Below are positions 1-4,900 of a stretch of 6,113 bases of DNA, in pieces. The stretch lies in NCBI GenBank assembly GCA_001898095.1, contig MKSH01000006.1, positions 24,570 to 30,682 of the forward strand. Reading direction: 5' to 3'. Made by a program: the position numbers and the translations under genes. This DNA is from Solirubrobacterales bacterium 70-9. GTDB lineage: Bacteria; Actinomycetota; Thermoleophilia; Solirubrobacterales; 70-9. Positions within the stretch are counted from its first letter, which is position 1; the number at the start of each line of letters is the position of its first letter. Below the pieces are notes generated by a model, which saw only the letters and a program-made list of their open reading frames with translations, was not told the origin of the DNA and did no database searches.

Positions 1-163
1 GCCAGTAGGTGATCAGGTCGGGGTCGGGGGAGACGTGGACGCCGAGGGTCTCGATGTCGTCGCCGGTGTTGGCGATGACGGTGAGATCGGCCCCGATCTC
101 CTCTTGCATCCCGGCGGCCAGCTTGGCCCCGCCGGTGCCGCCGGCGAGGAGGGCGACGCGCAT
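1..163 (-). CDS. cofD: 2-phospho-L-lactate (or phosphoenolpyruvate) transferase CofD/FbiA, 5' part, cut by the window edge
   Basis: The frame reads leftwards from ATG at 161-163 and leaves the window after 54 codons, so only the N-terminus is present. It begins MRVALLAGGTGGAKLAAGMQ and continues with VIANTGDDIETLGVHVSPDPD. The N-terminal GGxGGAK loop and the NTGDD motif followed by a G(V/L)xVxPDxD segment are hallmarks of the CofD/FbiA family. In coenzyme F420 synthesis this cytoplasmic enzyme joins the deazaflavin Fo to a phospholactyl (or, in actinobacteria, phosphoenolpyruvyl) group from its guanosine diphosphate carrier. The gene is divergent from the dehydrogenase at 208. No good Shine-Dalgarno sequence precedes its start. 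A possible -10 on this strand (TAGACT, 191-196) overlaps the hexamer of the opposite gene. The family call is firm for so short a fragment; whether the gene is intact cannot be seen. Confidence 0.9.
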   Translation of the reverse strand, partial: MRVALLAGGTGGAKLAAGMQEEIGADLTVIANTGDDIETLGVHVSPDPDLITYW

Positions 164-194
164 CGAATTCGGACTTCGCAAGGGGGGCTGAGTC

Positions 195-200
195 TATGCT
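195..200 (+). promoter_or_regulatory. -10 hexamer of the SDR gene, likely leaderless
   Basis: TATGCT lies 7 nt before ATG 208, the spacing expected if transcription begins at the A of the start codon. The same arrangement precedes three other plus-strand genes here. It argues that ATG 196, which lies inside the hexamer, is not the start. A purine run AGGGGGG at 181-187 could instead serve as a ribosome site for ATG 196, so the point is not closed. Confidence 0.5.
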
Positions 201-207
201 GCCGGGC

Positions 208-942
208 ATGCGACTCGATGGCAGGAAGGCACTTGTGACGGGTGGCGCGAGCGGGATCGGCGCCGCGATCGCCGAGCGACTGGCGGCCGAAGGGGCGGAG
301 GTCTGGGTCGGTGACATCGACCTGATGGGCGCCGAGCGGGTGGCGCGTGAGATCAACGGCCACTCGATCGAGCTCGACGTGACCAGCCTCACATCGGCCA
401 ATGCGGCGGTCGCCGAGATCGACGATCTGGCGATCCTGGTGAACAACGCCGGGACCGACGAGTTCGGCTTCTTCCCGCAGACCAGCCCGGCGCAGTGGCA
501 GCGGGTGATCGACATCAACCTGAACGGGGTCATCAACTGCACCGCGGCGGCGCTGCCGGGAATGCAGCAGGCGGGTTACGGCCGGATCGTCAACATCTCC
601 AGCGAGGCGGGCCGGGTCGGATCCAAGGGCTCGGCCGTCTACTCGGCGGCGAAGGCGGGGGTGATCGGCTTCACCAAGGTGATCGCCCGCGAGAACGGCC
701 GCTACGACGTCACCGCCAACGCGATCGCCCCCGGGCCGATCGAGACGCCCCTGCTGATGGGCGCCAAAGAGCTGGGCGAGGTGGGCGAGCGCCTGATCGA
801 CAACATGCGCTCCCAAACCCAGCTGAACCGGCTCGGCCAGCCCTTCGAGGTCGCGGCCGCCGTGGCCTTCCTCGCCTCCGACGACGCCACCTTCATCACG
901 GGGGAGACGCTGGGCGTCAGCGGCGGCCTCGGCATGGTCTAG
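208..942 (+). CDS. Short-chain dehydrogenase/reductase (FabG/BadH-like)
   Basis: A 244-residue classical SDR of normal family length. From ATG 208 it starts MRLDGRKALVTGGASGIG: the Rossmann loop TGGASGIG is at residues 11-18, acidic D36 at the end of strand 2 favours NAD(H), and NNAG is at 79-82. The catalytic tetrad is complete: N104, S132, Y145 and K149 (YSAAK). PGPIET follows at 175-180 and a SGGLGMV tail closes the protein. It would oxidise or reduce a hydroxyl/keto group on an unidentified substrate in the cytoplasm. The pattern NNAGTDEFGFF, the ARVGS-like loop and the ITGETLGVSGGL ending remind me of BadH-type hydroxyacyl-CoA dehydrogenases as well as FabG, but the substrate cannot be settled from sequence. 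The start at 208 is chosen over 196 because TATGCT at 195-200 fits a leaderless promoter and because SDRs normally begin a few residues before the first strand. The gene stands alone: divergent cofD is upstream and an SOS-type operator follows its stop. Confidence 0.9.
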   Translation: MRLDGRKALVTGGASGIGAAIAERLAAEGAEVWVGDIDLMGAERVAREINGHSIELDVTSLTSANAAVAEIDDLAILVNNAGTDEFGFFPQTSPAQWQRVIDINLNGVINCTAAALPGMQQAGYGRIVNISSEAGRVGSKGSAVYSAAKAGVIGFTKVIARENGRYDVTANAIAPGPIETPLLMGAKELGEVGERLIDNMRSQTQLNRLGQPFEVAAAVAFLASDDATFITGETLGVSGGLGMV

Positions 943-956
943 ATTCCGACACGAAC

Positions 957-976
957 ATACGAACATATGTTCGTAT
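957..976. promoter_or_regulatory. Perfect 20-bp palindrome containing a LexA (SOS) box
   Basis: ATACGAACATATGTTCGTAT is a perfect palindrome. Its core CGAACATATGTTCG (960-973) matches the Gram-positive/actinobacterial LexA operator CGAAC-N4-GTTCG, including the purine/pyrimidine preferences of the spacer. A further half-site ACGAACAT at 951-958 repeats in tandem with the left arm. The box overlaps the expected -35 position of the promoter for the gene at 995 (-10 TACCCT at 983-988), where a repressor would block RNA polymerase. The sequence is AT-rich against a GC-rich background. The alternative is autoregulation by the winged-helix protein encoded just downstream. Confidence 0.82.
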
Positions 977-982
977 TCCTGC

Positions 983-988
983 TACCCT
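983..988 (+). promoter_or_regulatory. -10 hexamer of the small winged-helix gene
   Basis: TACCCT ends 6 nt before ATG 995, so the transcript is probably leaderless. With a 17-nt spacer the -35 element would fall at 960-965, inside the LexA-like palindrome. Confidence 0.55.
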
Positions 989-994
989 CGTTCG

Positions 995-1237
995 ATGGCA
1001 CGGAGGCCCGGTAGAGAGGAACGAGAAGCGCAGGCGAAGGTGCTCAGAGCCGTGCTTCTGGTCGGGGACCGAGGGACGACAGAAGCCGACCTCGAGACCG
1101 CCACCGAGGGCCTTGACCCGGCCGAGATCGAAGCCGCTGTGCAGGCCCTGATCGACTCCAACCTGCTCAAACGCGAGGAAGCCTTGCTCTACCCGAGCGG
1201 CCCCGCCACCCGCTTCAACCGCTTGCGCCCCCTCTGA
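995..1237 (+). CDS. Small winged-helix-like protein, probably SOS-regulated
   Basis: An 80-residue protein I do not recognise as a named family. It has a basic N-terminus (MARRPGREEREAQAK), a first helix at about 9-24, then TTEADLETATEGLDPAEIEAA, which fits helix-turn-helix packing. A helix AAVQALIDSNLLKRE and two short strands, LLYPSG and TRFNRL, resemble the recognition helix and wing of a winged-helix domain. There is no signal peptide, membrane segment or cysteine, so a cytoplasmic DNA-binding or adaptor role is likely. Start ATG 995 follows TACCCT by 6 nt and no Shine-Dalgarno is visible. The LexA-type palindrome upstream suggests induction by DNA damage. The next gene, in the same direction, begins 77 bp later and is nuclease-like. 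Codon use is like the neighbours. The fold call is by eye and moderate; the function is unknown. Confidence 0.7.
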   Translation: MARRPGREEREAQAKVLRAVLLVGDRGTTEADLETATEGLDPAEIEAAVQALIDSNLLKREEALLYPSGPATRFNRLRPL

Positions 1238-1291
1238 GCGTTTCCGCCGCAACTACCGCGTTCCGCGGCCCCGGCGGGGGGAGACTCCGCC
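1238..1291. other. Intergenic spacer with weak GC-rich dyad
   Basis: This stretch follows the small winged-helix gene. It contains GGCGG (1273-1277) and CCGCC (1287-1291), which could pair as a short hairpin, but there is no T tract. It might be a weak terminator; nothing else is evident. Confidence 0.3.
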
Positions 1292-1339
1292 TCGACCGTG
1301 CACTTGAGCACACCATGATGTGCTCAAGTGCACGGTCGA
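1292..1339. repeat. Perfect 21-bp inverted repeat with 6-nt loop at the start of the AbiEi/DUF559 gene
   Basis: The arms 1292-1312 and 1319-1339 are exactly complementary over 21 bp, separated by the loop CCATGA. Each arm contains GTGC-N6-GCAC, itself a dyad, so four half-sites are present. The two possible ATG starts of the next gene (1315, 1318) lie at the loop. There is no T tract after it, so a simple intrinsic terminator is not obvious. AbiEi-type proteins are known to repress their own promoters by binding inverted repeats, so an operator is a reasonable inference. The loop-spanning hexamer CATGAT (1314-1319) could be a -10 if translation begins downstream. A start-codon-sequestering mRNA hairpin is another possibility. 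Confidence 0.85.
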
Positions 1340-2283
1340 CGGGCGGGCACGGTGGGAGTGCTTGGTCCTTGGCGCGGGAGCAGCACGGGGTCGTGTCGCG
1401 CGGGCAGCTCGTGGAGCTGGGACTCAGTCGCCGCGGGATTCAGCACCGAATCGCACGGGGCCGCCTTCATCCCGTGGGTCGAGGGGTCTACGCGGTGGGG
1501 AGGCCGGAGCTCACCAGGAAGGGACGGTGGATGGCCGCGATCCTCGCCTGCGGTGGTCCCGGGATCGCGGCGCTGAGCCACTCAAGCGCGGCCGCGCTGT
1601 TCGGGATCGGCGTCGAGCAGGCGCGGGCCATCGAGGTCACGCGGCTCTCGCCCGACCCGGTTCGGATCCGAGGAATCCGCGTCCAACGGCGTTCGGAGCT
1701 CGACCCTCGATCGCTCGTCGTCCATGACGGCATCCCGGTTACGTCGCCGGTCCAGACGCTCATCGATCTCGCGACTCGGCATGACCAAGTCGTGGTGGAG
1801 CGGATGGTCAACGAGGCGGATCGGCTCCGGCTCATCCGCACCGACGACCTGCGCATGGCGCTTGATGAACACCACGGGGAGCGGGGGGTCGGGCGACTGC
1901 GGGTGATCCTCGACCGGCGGACCTTTCGCTATACGCGCTCCGAACTCGAGCGGGCCTTCCTGCCGCTCGCGCGACGTGCCCGCCTGCCGCGCCCCCGAAC
2001 GTCGGTCTACGTCAACGGCCACGAGGTCGACTTCTACTTCCCGACCCTCGACCTCGTGATCGAGACCGACGGGATCACCTACCACCGCACCCCTGCCCAG
2101 CAGGCAAAGGACCGTGAACGCGACCAGGACCACACCGCCGCAGGCACCCCGTACCTGCGCTTCATCCACGCCCAGATCAAGTACGAGCCCCGATCGCGTG
2201 GCGCGGACCTTGCGCGCCACGGCGTCCCATCTGGCCGGAACCCGAAGCGCAGCGGCCACCCCTTCGTAGCCGCCAGTCCCTGA
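1315..2283 (+). CDS. AbiEi-like HTH and DUF559 (PD-(D/E)XK nuclease-like) protein, C-terminus apparently frameshifted
   Basis: 322 residues from ATG 1315. Residues about 18-62 (LAREQHGVVSRGQLVELGLS, then IARGRLHPVGRGVYAVG) are the AbiEi-type N-terminal helix-turn-helix domain common in actinobacterial DUF559 proteins. A middle region contains LSHSSAAALFGI (87-98) and TSPVQTLIDLA (143-153). The C-terminal Vsr/DUF559-like PD-(D/E)XK core has E212, D239 in HEVDF, E250 and D252 in VIETDG, H257, D266, RD at 269-270 and LRF at 281-283, so the expected acidic residues are present. After YEP (290-292) the frame leaves the family pattern; removing one C from CCCC at 2188-2191 restores EPDRVARTLRATASHLAG and a stop at 2267-2269. 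The start is uncertain: ATG 1315/1318 lie in the hairpin loop, and TTG 1369, preceded by GGGAG (1354-1358), gives the usual family N-terminus. The protein could be a nuclease or a toxin/antitoxin-related regulator; activity is unproven. Confidence 0.82.
   Translation: MMCSSARSTGGHGGSAWSLAREQHGVVSRGQLVELGLSRRGIQHRIARGRLHPVGRGVYAVGRPELTRKGRWMAAILACGGPGIAALSHSSAAALFGIGVEQARAIEVTRLSPDPVRIRGIRVQRRSELDPRSLVVHDGIPVTSPVQTLIDLATRHDQVVVERMVNEADRLRLIRTDDLRMALDEHHGERGVGRLRVILDRRTFRYTRSELERAFLPLARRARLPRPRTSVYVNGHEVDFYFPTLDLVIETDGITYHRTPAQQAKDRERDQDHTAAGTPYLRFIHAQIKYEPRSRGADLARHGVPSGRNPKRSGHPFVAASP
2188..2191 (+). other. Probable +1 frameshift site (CCCC) near the 3' end of the DUF559 gene
   Basis: Read without one of these four C, the frame continues GAT CGC GTG GCG CGG ACC (DRVART) and ends at TAG 2267-2269. 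That matches the EPDxVAxxL ending typical of DUF559 proteins. The uninterrupted frame instead ends at 2283 with an arginine/glycine/proline-rich tail of no family character. It could be a real indel, a sequencing error or slippage; the nuclease-like core upstream is unaffected. Confidence 0.65.
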
Positions 2284-2313
2284 AGGGGTGACCGCCGCGC
2301 CCCGCACGGCCCT

Positions 2314-2319
2314 TAGGCT
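2314..2319 (+). promoter_or_regulatory. -10 hexamer of the CDF transporter gene
   Basis: TAGGCT ends 8 nt before ATG 2328, again consistent with a leaderless or nearly leaderless transcript. The transporter is therefore probably transcribed separately from the DUF559 gene 44 bp upstream. Confidence 0.5.
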
Positions 2320-2327
2320 GCTTCGTC

Positions 2328-3689
2328 ATGACGCCCCGCGGCCAGACCCAGACCGCCCTGGTCTCGATCGGCGCGGCCGTCGTGCTCGTCGCCCTCAAGC
2401 TCGGAACCGGGATCGCGACCGGGTCGCTGGCGCTGGTCTCGGCCGGGATCGAGTCGAGCGGCGACGTGATCGCGGCGATCCTCACCCTGCTCGCGATCCG
2501 GCTCGGCGGCCAGCCGCCCGACCGCGAGCACCCCTACGGGCACCGGCGCGCCGAGAACCTGGCGGCGCTCGGCGAGGCGGCGATCCTCTCCGGCGGTGGC
2601 GCCTTCGTCGTGATCGAGGCGGTCGACCGGCTCAGCAGCGGCAGCGACGGCGGCTTCGACCCGCGCTGGTACGTCTTCGCCGTGATCGGCATCGCCGTCG
2701 CGATCGACGTCAGCCGCGTGATCGTCTCCCTGCGCAGCGCCCGAGCCTACAAATCCGCCGCCTTGCGCTCCAACGCTTTCCACTTCGCCGGCGACATGGC
2801 CGGCTCGATCGCGGTGCTCTTCGGCGTCACCGCCGTCGCCCTCGGTTTCGAACAGGGCGACGCGATCGCCTCGCTGGTCGTCGCCGGGATCATCTTCAGC
2901 GCCGCCGCCCGCCTCATCTACGAGAACGCCCGCGTGCTGATGGACACCGCGCCGCTGGAGGCGCAGGCGATCGCCGAAGCGGCGATCCGCGGCCTCGACG
3001 AGGTCGAGCTCCGCCAACTGCGCCTGCGCGAGTCGGGCGGCCACTACTTCGCCGACGCGACGATCGGCGCCGCGCCCGACCAGGCGCTGGTCGCCAGCCA
3101 CCGGGTCGCCGACCGGGTCGAGGCGGCGGTCCGCCGGGCGCTCCCCGACGCCGACGTCGTCGTCCACGTCGAGCCGCTGCGCGAGGGTCTCGACCTGCGC
3201 GCCCGCGCGCTCGCGATCGCCCTCGCCGAGCCGGCCGTCCACGAAGCCCATGACATCGCGATCTACCGCCAGGACGGGCGCTGCGGCGTCTCCATGCACC
3301 TGAAGCTCGACGCGGCGACGCCGCTGGCGGCGGCGCACGAGGTGGCGGAGCGGATCGAGGCGGCGCTGCGGGCCGAGGCGGAGCTCGACGACGTGCAAAC
3401 GCACCTGGAGCCGCTGGAGGAGCCGCTCAGCGCCCGTGCCGACGACGGCGACCCGGGGGCGCCGCGGATCGTCGCGCTGGTCGAGGAGCGGACCGGCGCC
3501 CCGCCGCGCCGGCTGCGACTGTTGGCGACCGAAGTCGGGCTGGTCGTCTTCGTCGACGTCGTCGTCAGCCCGGAGGCGACGCTCGAGGCCGCGCATGACA
3601 TGGCGCGCCGTCTCGAGCGGGACATCCGCGGGGACCGCCCGGCGGGCTCGGCGCGGATCGTCGACGTCGTCGTCCACACCGAGCCCTGA
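2328..3689 (+). CDS. Cation diffusion facilitator (CDF) family transporter with three C-terminal domains
   Basis: 453 residues, much longer than the usual roughly 300 of the family. Residues 10-200 form the six-helix CDF membrane domain: SLALVSAGIESSGD in TM2, HPYGH at 68-72 after it, and AFHFAGDMAGS in TM5. The metal site would use E42 and D46 (TM2) with H152 and D156 (TM5), that is ExxxD plus HxxxD rather than the classic H/DxxxD on TM2. It should export a divalent metal (Zn, Fe, Mn, Co or similar) in exchange for protons across the cytoplasmic membrane; the metal cannot be named. The cytoplasmic part holds three successive domains of the dimerisation type, about 206-283, 285-366 and 378-453, ending VVVHVEP, VQTHLEP and VVVHTEP. 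The ATG is supported by TAGGCT 8 nt upstream. It ends convergently with the lipoprotein gene, with a hairpin between. No metal-responsive operator was recognised. Confidence 0.92.
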   Translation: MTPRGQTQTALVSIGAAVVLVALKLGTGIATGSLALVSAGIESSGDVIAAILTLLAIRLGGQPPDREHPYGHRRAENLAALGEAAILSGGGAFVVIEAVDRLSSGSDGGFDPRWYVFAVIGIAVAIDVSRVIVSLRSARAYKSAALRSNAFHFAGDMAGSIAVLFGVTAVALGFEQGDAIASLVVAGIIFSAAARLIYENARVLMDTAPLEAQAIAEAAIRGLDEVELRQLRLRESGGHYFADATIGAAPDQALVASHRVADRVEAAVRRALPDADVVVHVEPLREGLDLRARALAIALAEPAVHEAHDIAIYRQDGRCGVSMHLKLDAATPLAAAHEVAERIEAALRAEAELDDVQTHLEPLEEPLSARADDGDPGAPRIVALVEERTGAPPRRLRLLATEVGLVVFVDVVVSPEATLEAAHDMARRLERDIRGDRPAGSARIVDVVVHTEP

Positions 3690-3704
3690 CCCGGGCCAGG
3701 GCTC
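3681..3704. terminator. GC-rich hairpin between convergent genes
   Basis: GAGCCCTG (3681-3688) pairs perfectly with CAGGGCTC (3697-3704), and the loop contains CCCGGG. The hairpin spans the stop of the transporter and touches the stop of the opposing lipoprotein gene, so it could terminate both. No U tract follows, which is common in high-GC actinobacteria. Confidence 0.6.
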
Positions 3705-4269
3705 AGCTGTCCTCGGGCTCTTCGCCGTTCGGCATCAGCGCGTACCACTCGGCGCCGAAGCCGTCGACGTCGTTGCCGTTCGTTTCGCCGGGCTTCCGGT
3801 CCTCGACGAAGCCGTACAGCGGGTGGCCGTTATAAGTCACCTGTTCGGTGCCGTCTTTGCGCTTGGTGACGCCGAGCAGGGACGATTCGGCGCCGCCCGA
3901 GGCCTTCGGCATGCCCTTGGTGAGGAGCGGGGGCCAGGCCTGGGCGCAGGCGCCGTAACAGGCCGACGTGGTGCCCTTGTCCTTGTGGAAGTCGTACATC
4001 GTCATGCCTTCGGCGTCGACGATGACCTTGCCGAGGTCGGGCGTGTTCATCACCTTGACCACAGCGGCCTTGGTTGCACCCGCGGCCGGCGCGGATTCTT
4101 CGGACGCCGCCTTCGCGGGCGCCGGTTCCCTGGTTTCCGAAGTTGCAGCGGATTTGGATTCCGAGGTCGTCGGACCGGCCGACGAGCTGCTTCCGCCGCC
4201 GCCGCAGCCGGCAATCGCCAGCACCGCGATCAGCGCCAGCGCCCCGACCGCAAGGTATGCCCTTCGCAC
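3703..4269 (-). CDS. Secreted lipoprotein with YxFxxD repeats (COG4315 / PF03640-type)
   Basis: 188 residues starting at GTG 4269, chosen because a strong AAGGAGG lies 5 nt upstream. The N-terminus is a lipoprotein signal: MRRAY, a hydrophobic stretch, then LAIAGC with the lipidated cysteine at 22. A low-complexity Ser/Thr/Ala/Glu linker (about 23-68) would tether the domain to the outer face of the membrane. The folded part has two copies of the family motif, YDFHKD (92-97) and YGFVED (152-157), with ACYGACAQAWPPL between them. C104 and C108 may pair or bind a ligand. The protein ends near EWYAL, as is usual. Such lipoproteins are widespread in actinobacteria and of unknown function; a link to redox or metal chemistry is only suggested by the Cys pair. 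lspA, the peptidase expected to mature it, is divergent 28 bp away. Confidence 0.9.
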   Translation of the reverse strand: MRRAYLAVGALALIAVLAIAGCGGGGSSSSAGPTTSESKSAATSETREPAPAKAASEESAPAAGATKAAVVKVMNTPDLGKVIVDAEGMTMYDFHKDKGTTSACYGACAQAWPPLLTKGMPKASGGAESSLLGVTKRKDGTEQVTYNGHPLYGFVEDRKPGETNGNDVDGFGAEWYALMPNGEEPEDS

Positions 4270-4274
4270 AGTCG

Positions 4275-4281
4275 CCTCCTT
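4275..4281 (-). promoter_or_regulatory. Shine-Dalgarno site fixing the lipoprotein GTG start
   Basis: On the minus strand AAGGAGG is followed by CGACT and then GTG 4269. It is the best ribosome site in the window. It contrasts with the apparently leaderless plus-strand genes, including lspA, whose start lies only 28 bp away. Confidence 0.85.
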
Positions 4282-4284
4282 GGG

Positions 4285-4290
4285 TAGCTT
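4285..4290 (+). promoter_or_regulatory. -10 hexamer of lspA
   Basis: TAGCTT ends 7 nt before GTG 4298, the same geometry as the other TANNNT-to-start spacings here. A second match, TAGGCT (4292-4297), abuts the GTG and is too close to serve a leaderless start. The -35 area would lie within the first codons of the divergent lipoprotein gene. Confidence 0.45.
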
Positions 4291-4297
4291 CTAGGCT

Positions 4298-4852
4298 GTG
4301 CCCGGTCTACGGCGACGACGCGGTGAGGGTTCATCCACCTATCGGTGGCTGGCGTTCGCCGTCGCCGCGACGGTCGTCGTCGCCGACCAGGTCGCGAAGC
4401 TGCTCGCGGTCCACTACCTCGGCGCCGGCCCGGTCCACCTCTTCGGCGGCCTCCACCTGCAGCTCTACCGCAACTACGCCGGGCCGGGCGGCAACTTCGC
4501 CGGCCACACGGTCCTGATCTCGATCTTCACCGTCGCCGCGGCGATCGTCCTCGCCGCCGTGATCGCCCGCTCGCGCCTCGACCGCCTCACCGCGATCGGC
4601 TTCGGCCTCTTCCTCGGCGGCGCCGTCGGCAACGGCCTCGACCGCCTCTTGCGCGGGCCGGGGCCGCTGCGCGGGGGAGTGGTCGACTGGCTCGCCCCGA
4701 GCGCCCACGGCGGCAGCATGAACCTCGCCGACCTGTCCCTGAACGCCGCCGTGCTGTTGATGATCGCCGGCGCCCTGTTGTCGATGCGCCCCCGCAGGCG
4801 CACAAAGCGGGAGCCGGGGAAGACCCTGAACGAACCTCCCTGCAGTTCGTGA
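4298..4852 (+). CDS. lspA: Signal peptidase II (lipoprotein signal peptidase)
   Basis: 184 residues from GTG 4298. LspA is a four-helix membrane aspartyl protease that removes the signal peptide of diacylglyceryl-modified prolipoproteins. Conserved blocks appear in order: ADQVAK (29-34) in helix 1, RNYAGPGGNF (58-67) in the place of the NxGxxF block, GGAVGNGLDRL (107-117), VVDW with catalytic D130, and NLAD with catalytic D145. The helices are at about 16-37, 68-90, 97-113 and 146-163. The NxGxxF block is divergent and looks two residues longer than usual; the rest is typical. No in-frame ATG, GTG or TTG lies downstream before the DQ motif, so GTG 4298 is the only ordinary start. The basic tail (RPRRRTKREPGKTL) is encoded within the left arm of the hairpin at the gene's end. 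It is divergent from a lipoprotein gene, a natural substrate. Confidence 0.92.
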   Translation: MPGLRRRRGEGSSTYRWLAFAVAATVVVADQVAKLLAVHYLGAGPVHLFGGLHLQLYRNYAGPGGNFAGHTVLISIFTVAAAIVLAAVIARSRLDRLTAIGFGLFLGGAVGNGLDRLLRGPGPLRGGVVDWLAPSAHGGSMNLADLSLNAAVLLMIAGALLSMRPRRRTKREPGKTLNEPPCSS

Positions 4853-4877
4853 GTGAAGGGTCTTCCCCGGCTCCCGC
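4807..4877. terminator. Large hairpin, 21-bp perfect stem, straddling the lspA stop
   Basis: Positions 4807-4827 pair without mismatch with 4857-4877. Inside, ACGAAC (4830-4835) can pair with GTTCGT (4845-4850), extending the structure after an internal loop. The left arm is coding (last residues of LspA) and the stop TGA is at 4850-4852. It faces the 3' end of the opposing gene, which stops at 4901, so it probably acts as a bidirectional terminator and 3' RNA stabiliser. There is no T tract on either side. Confidence 0.75.
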
Positions 4878-4900
4878 CGGGCTTGCTCGTACCTCTTGAG

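Noticed and set aside
181..198. AGGGGGG plus ATG 196 as the start of the dehydrogenase
   Set aside because: It is possible, but ATG 196 lies within the TATGCT hexamer and would add only MLPG. The 208 start suits the family and the leaderless pattern better.
13..966. Minus-strand open frame across the dehydrogenase and cofD
   Set aside because: It has no motif support. The opposite strand is a complete SDR, and a different minus frame in 1-163 gives the CofD N-terminus.
1292..1339. CRISPR repeat or IS end
   Set aside because: There is a single dyad with no spacer array, transposase or target duplication in the window.
2313..3677. Long minus-strand open frame opposite the transporter
   Set aside because: It is an antisense shadow produced by high-GC codon bias. 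It is rich in Asp/Arg/Gly/Val with no family motif, while the plus strand encodes an unmistakable CDF protein.
4830..4850. ACGAAC...GTTCGT as a second LexA box
   Set aside because: The spacing between half-sites is 9 nt instead of 4, it lies at the lspA stop within a hairpin, and it precedes no promoter.
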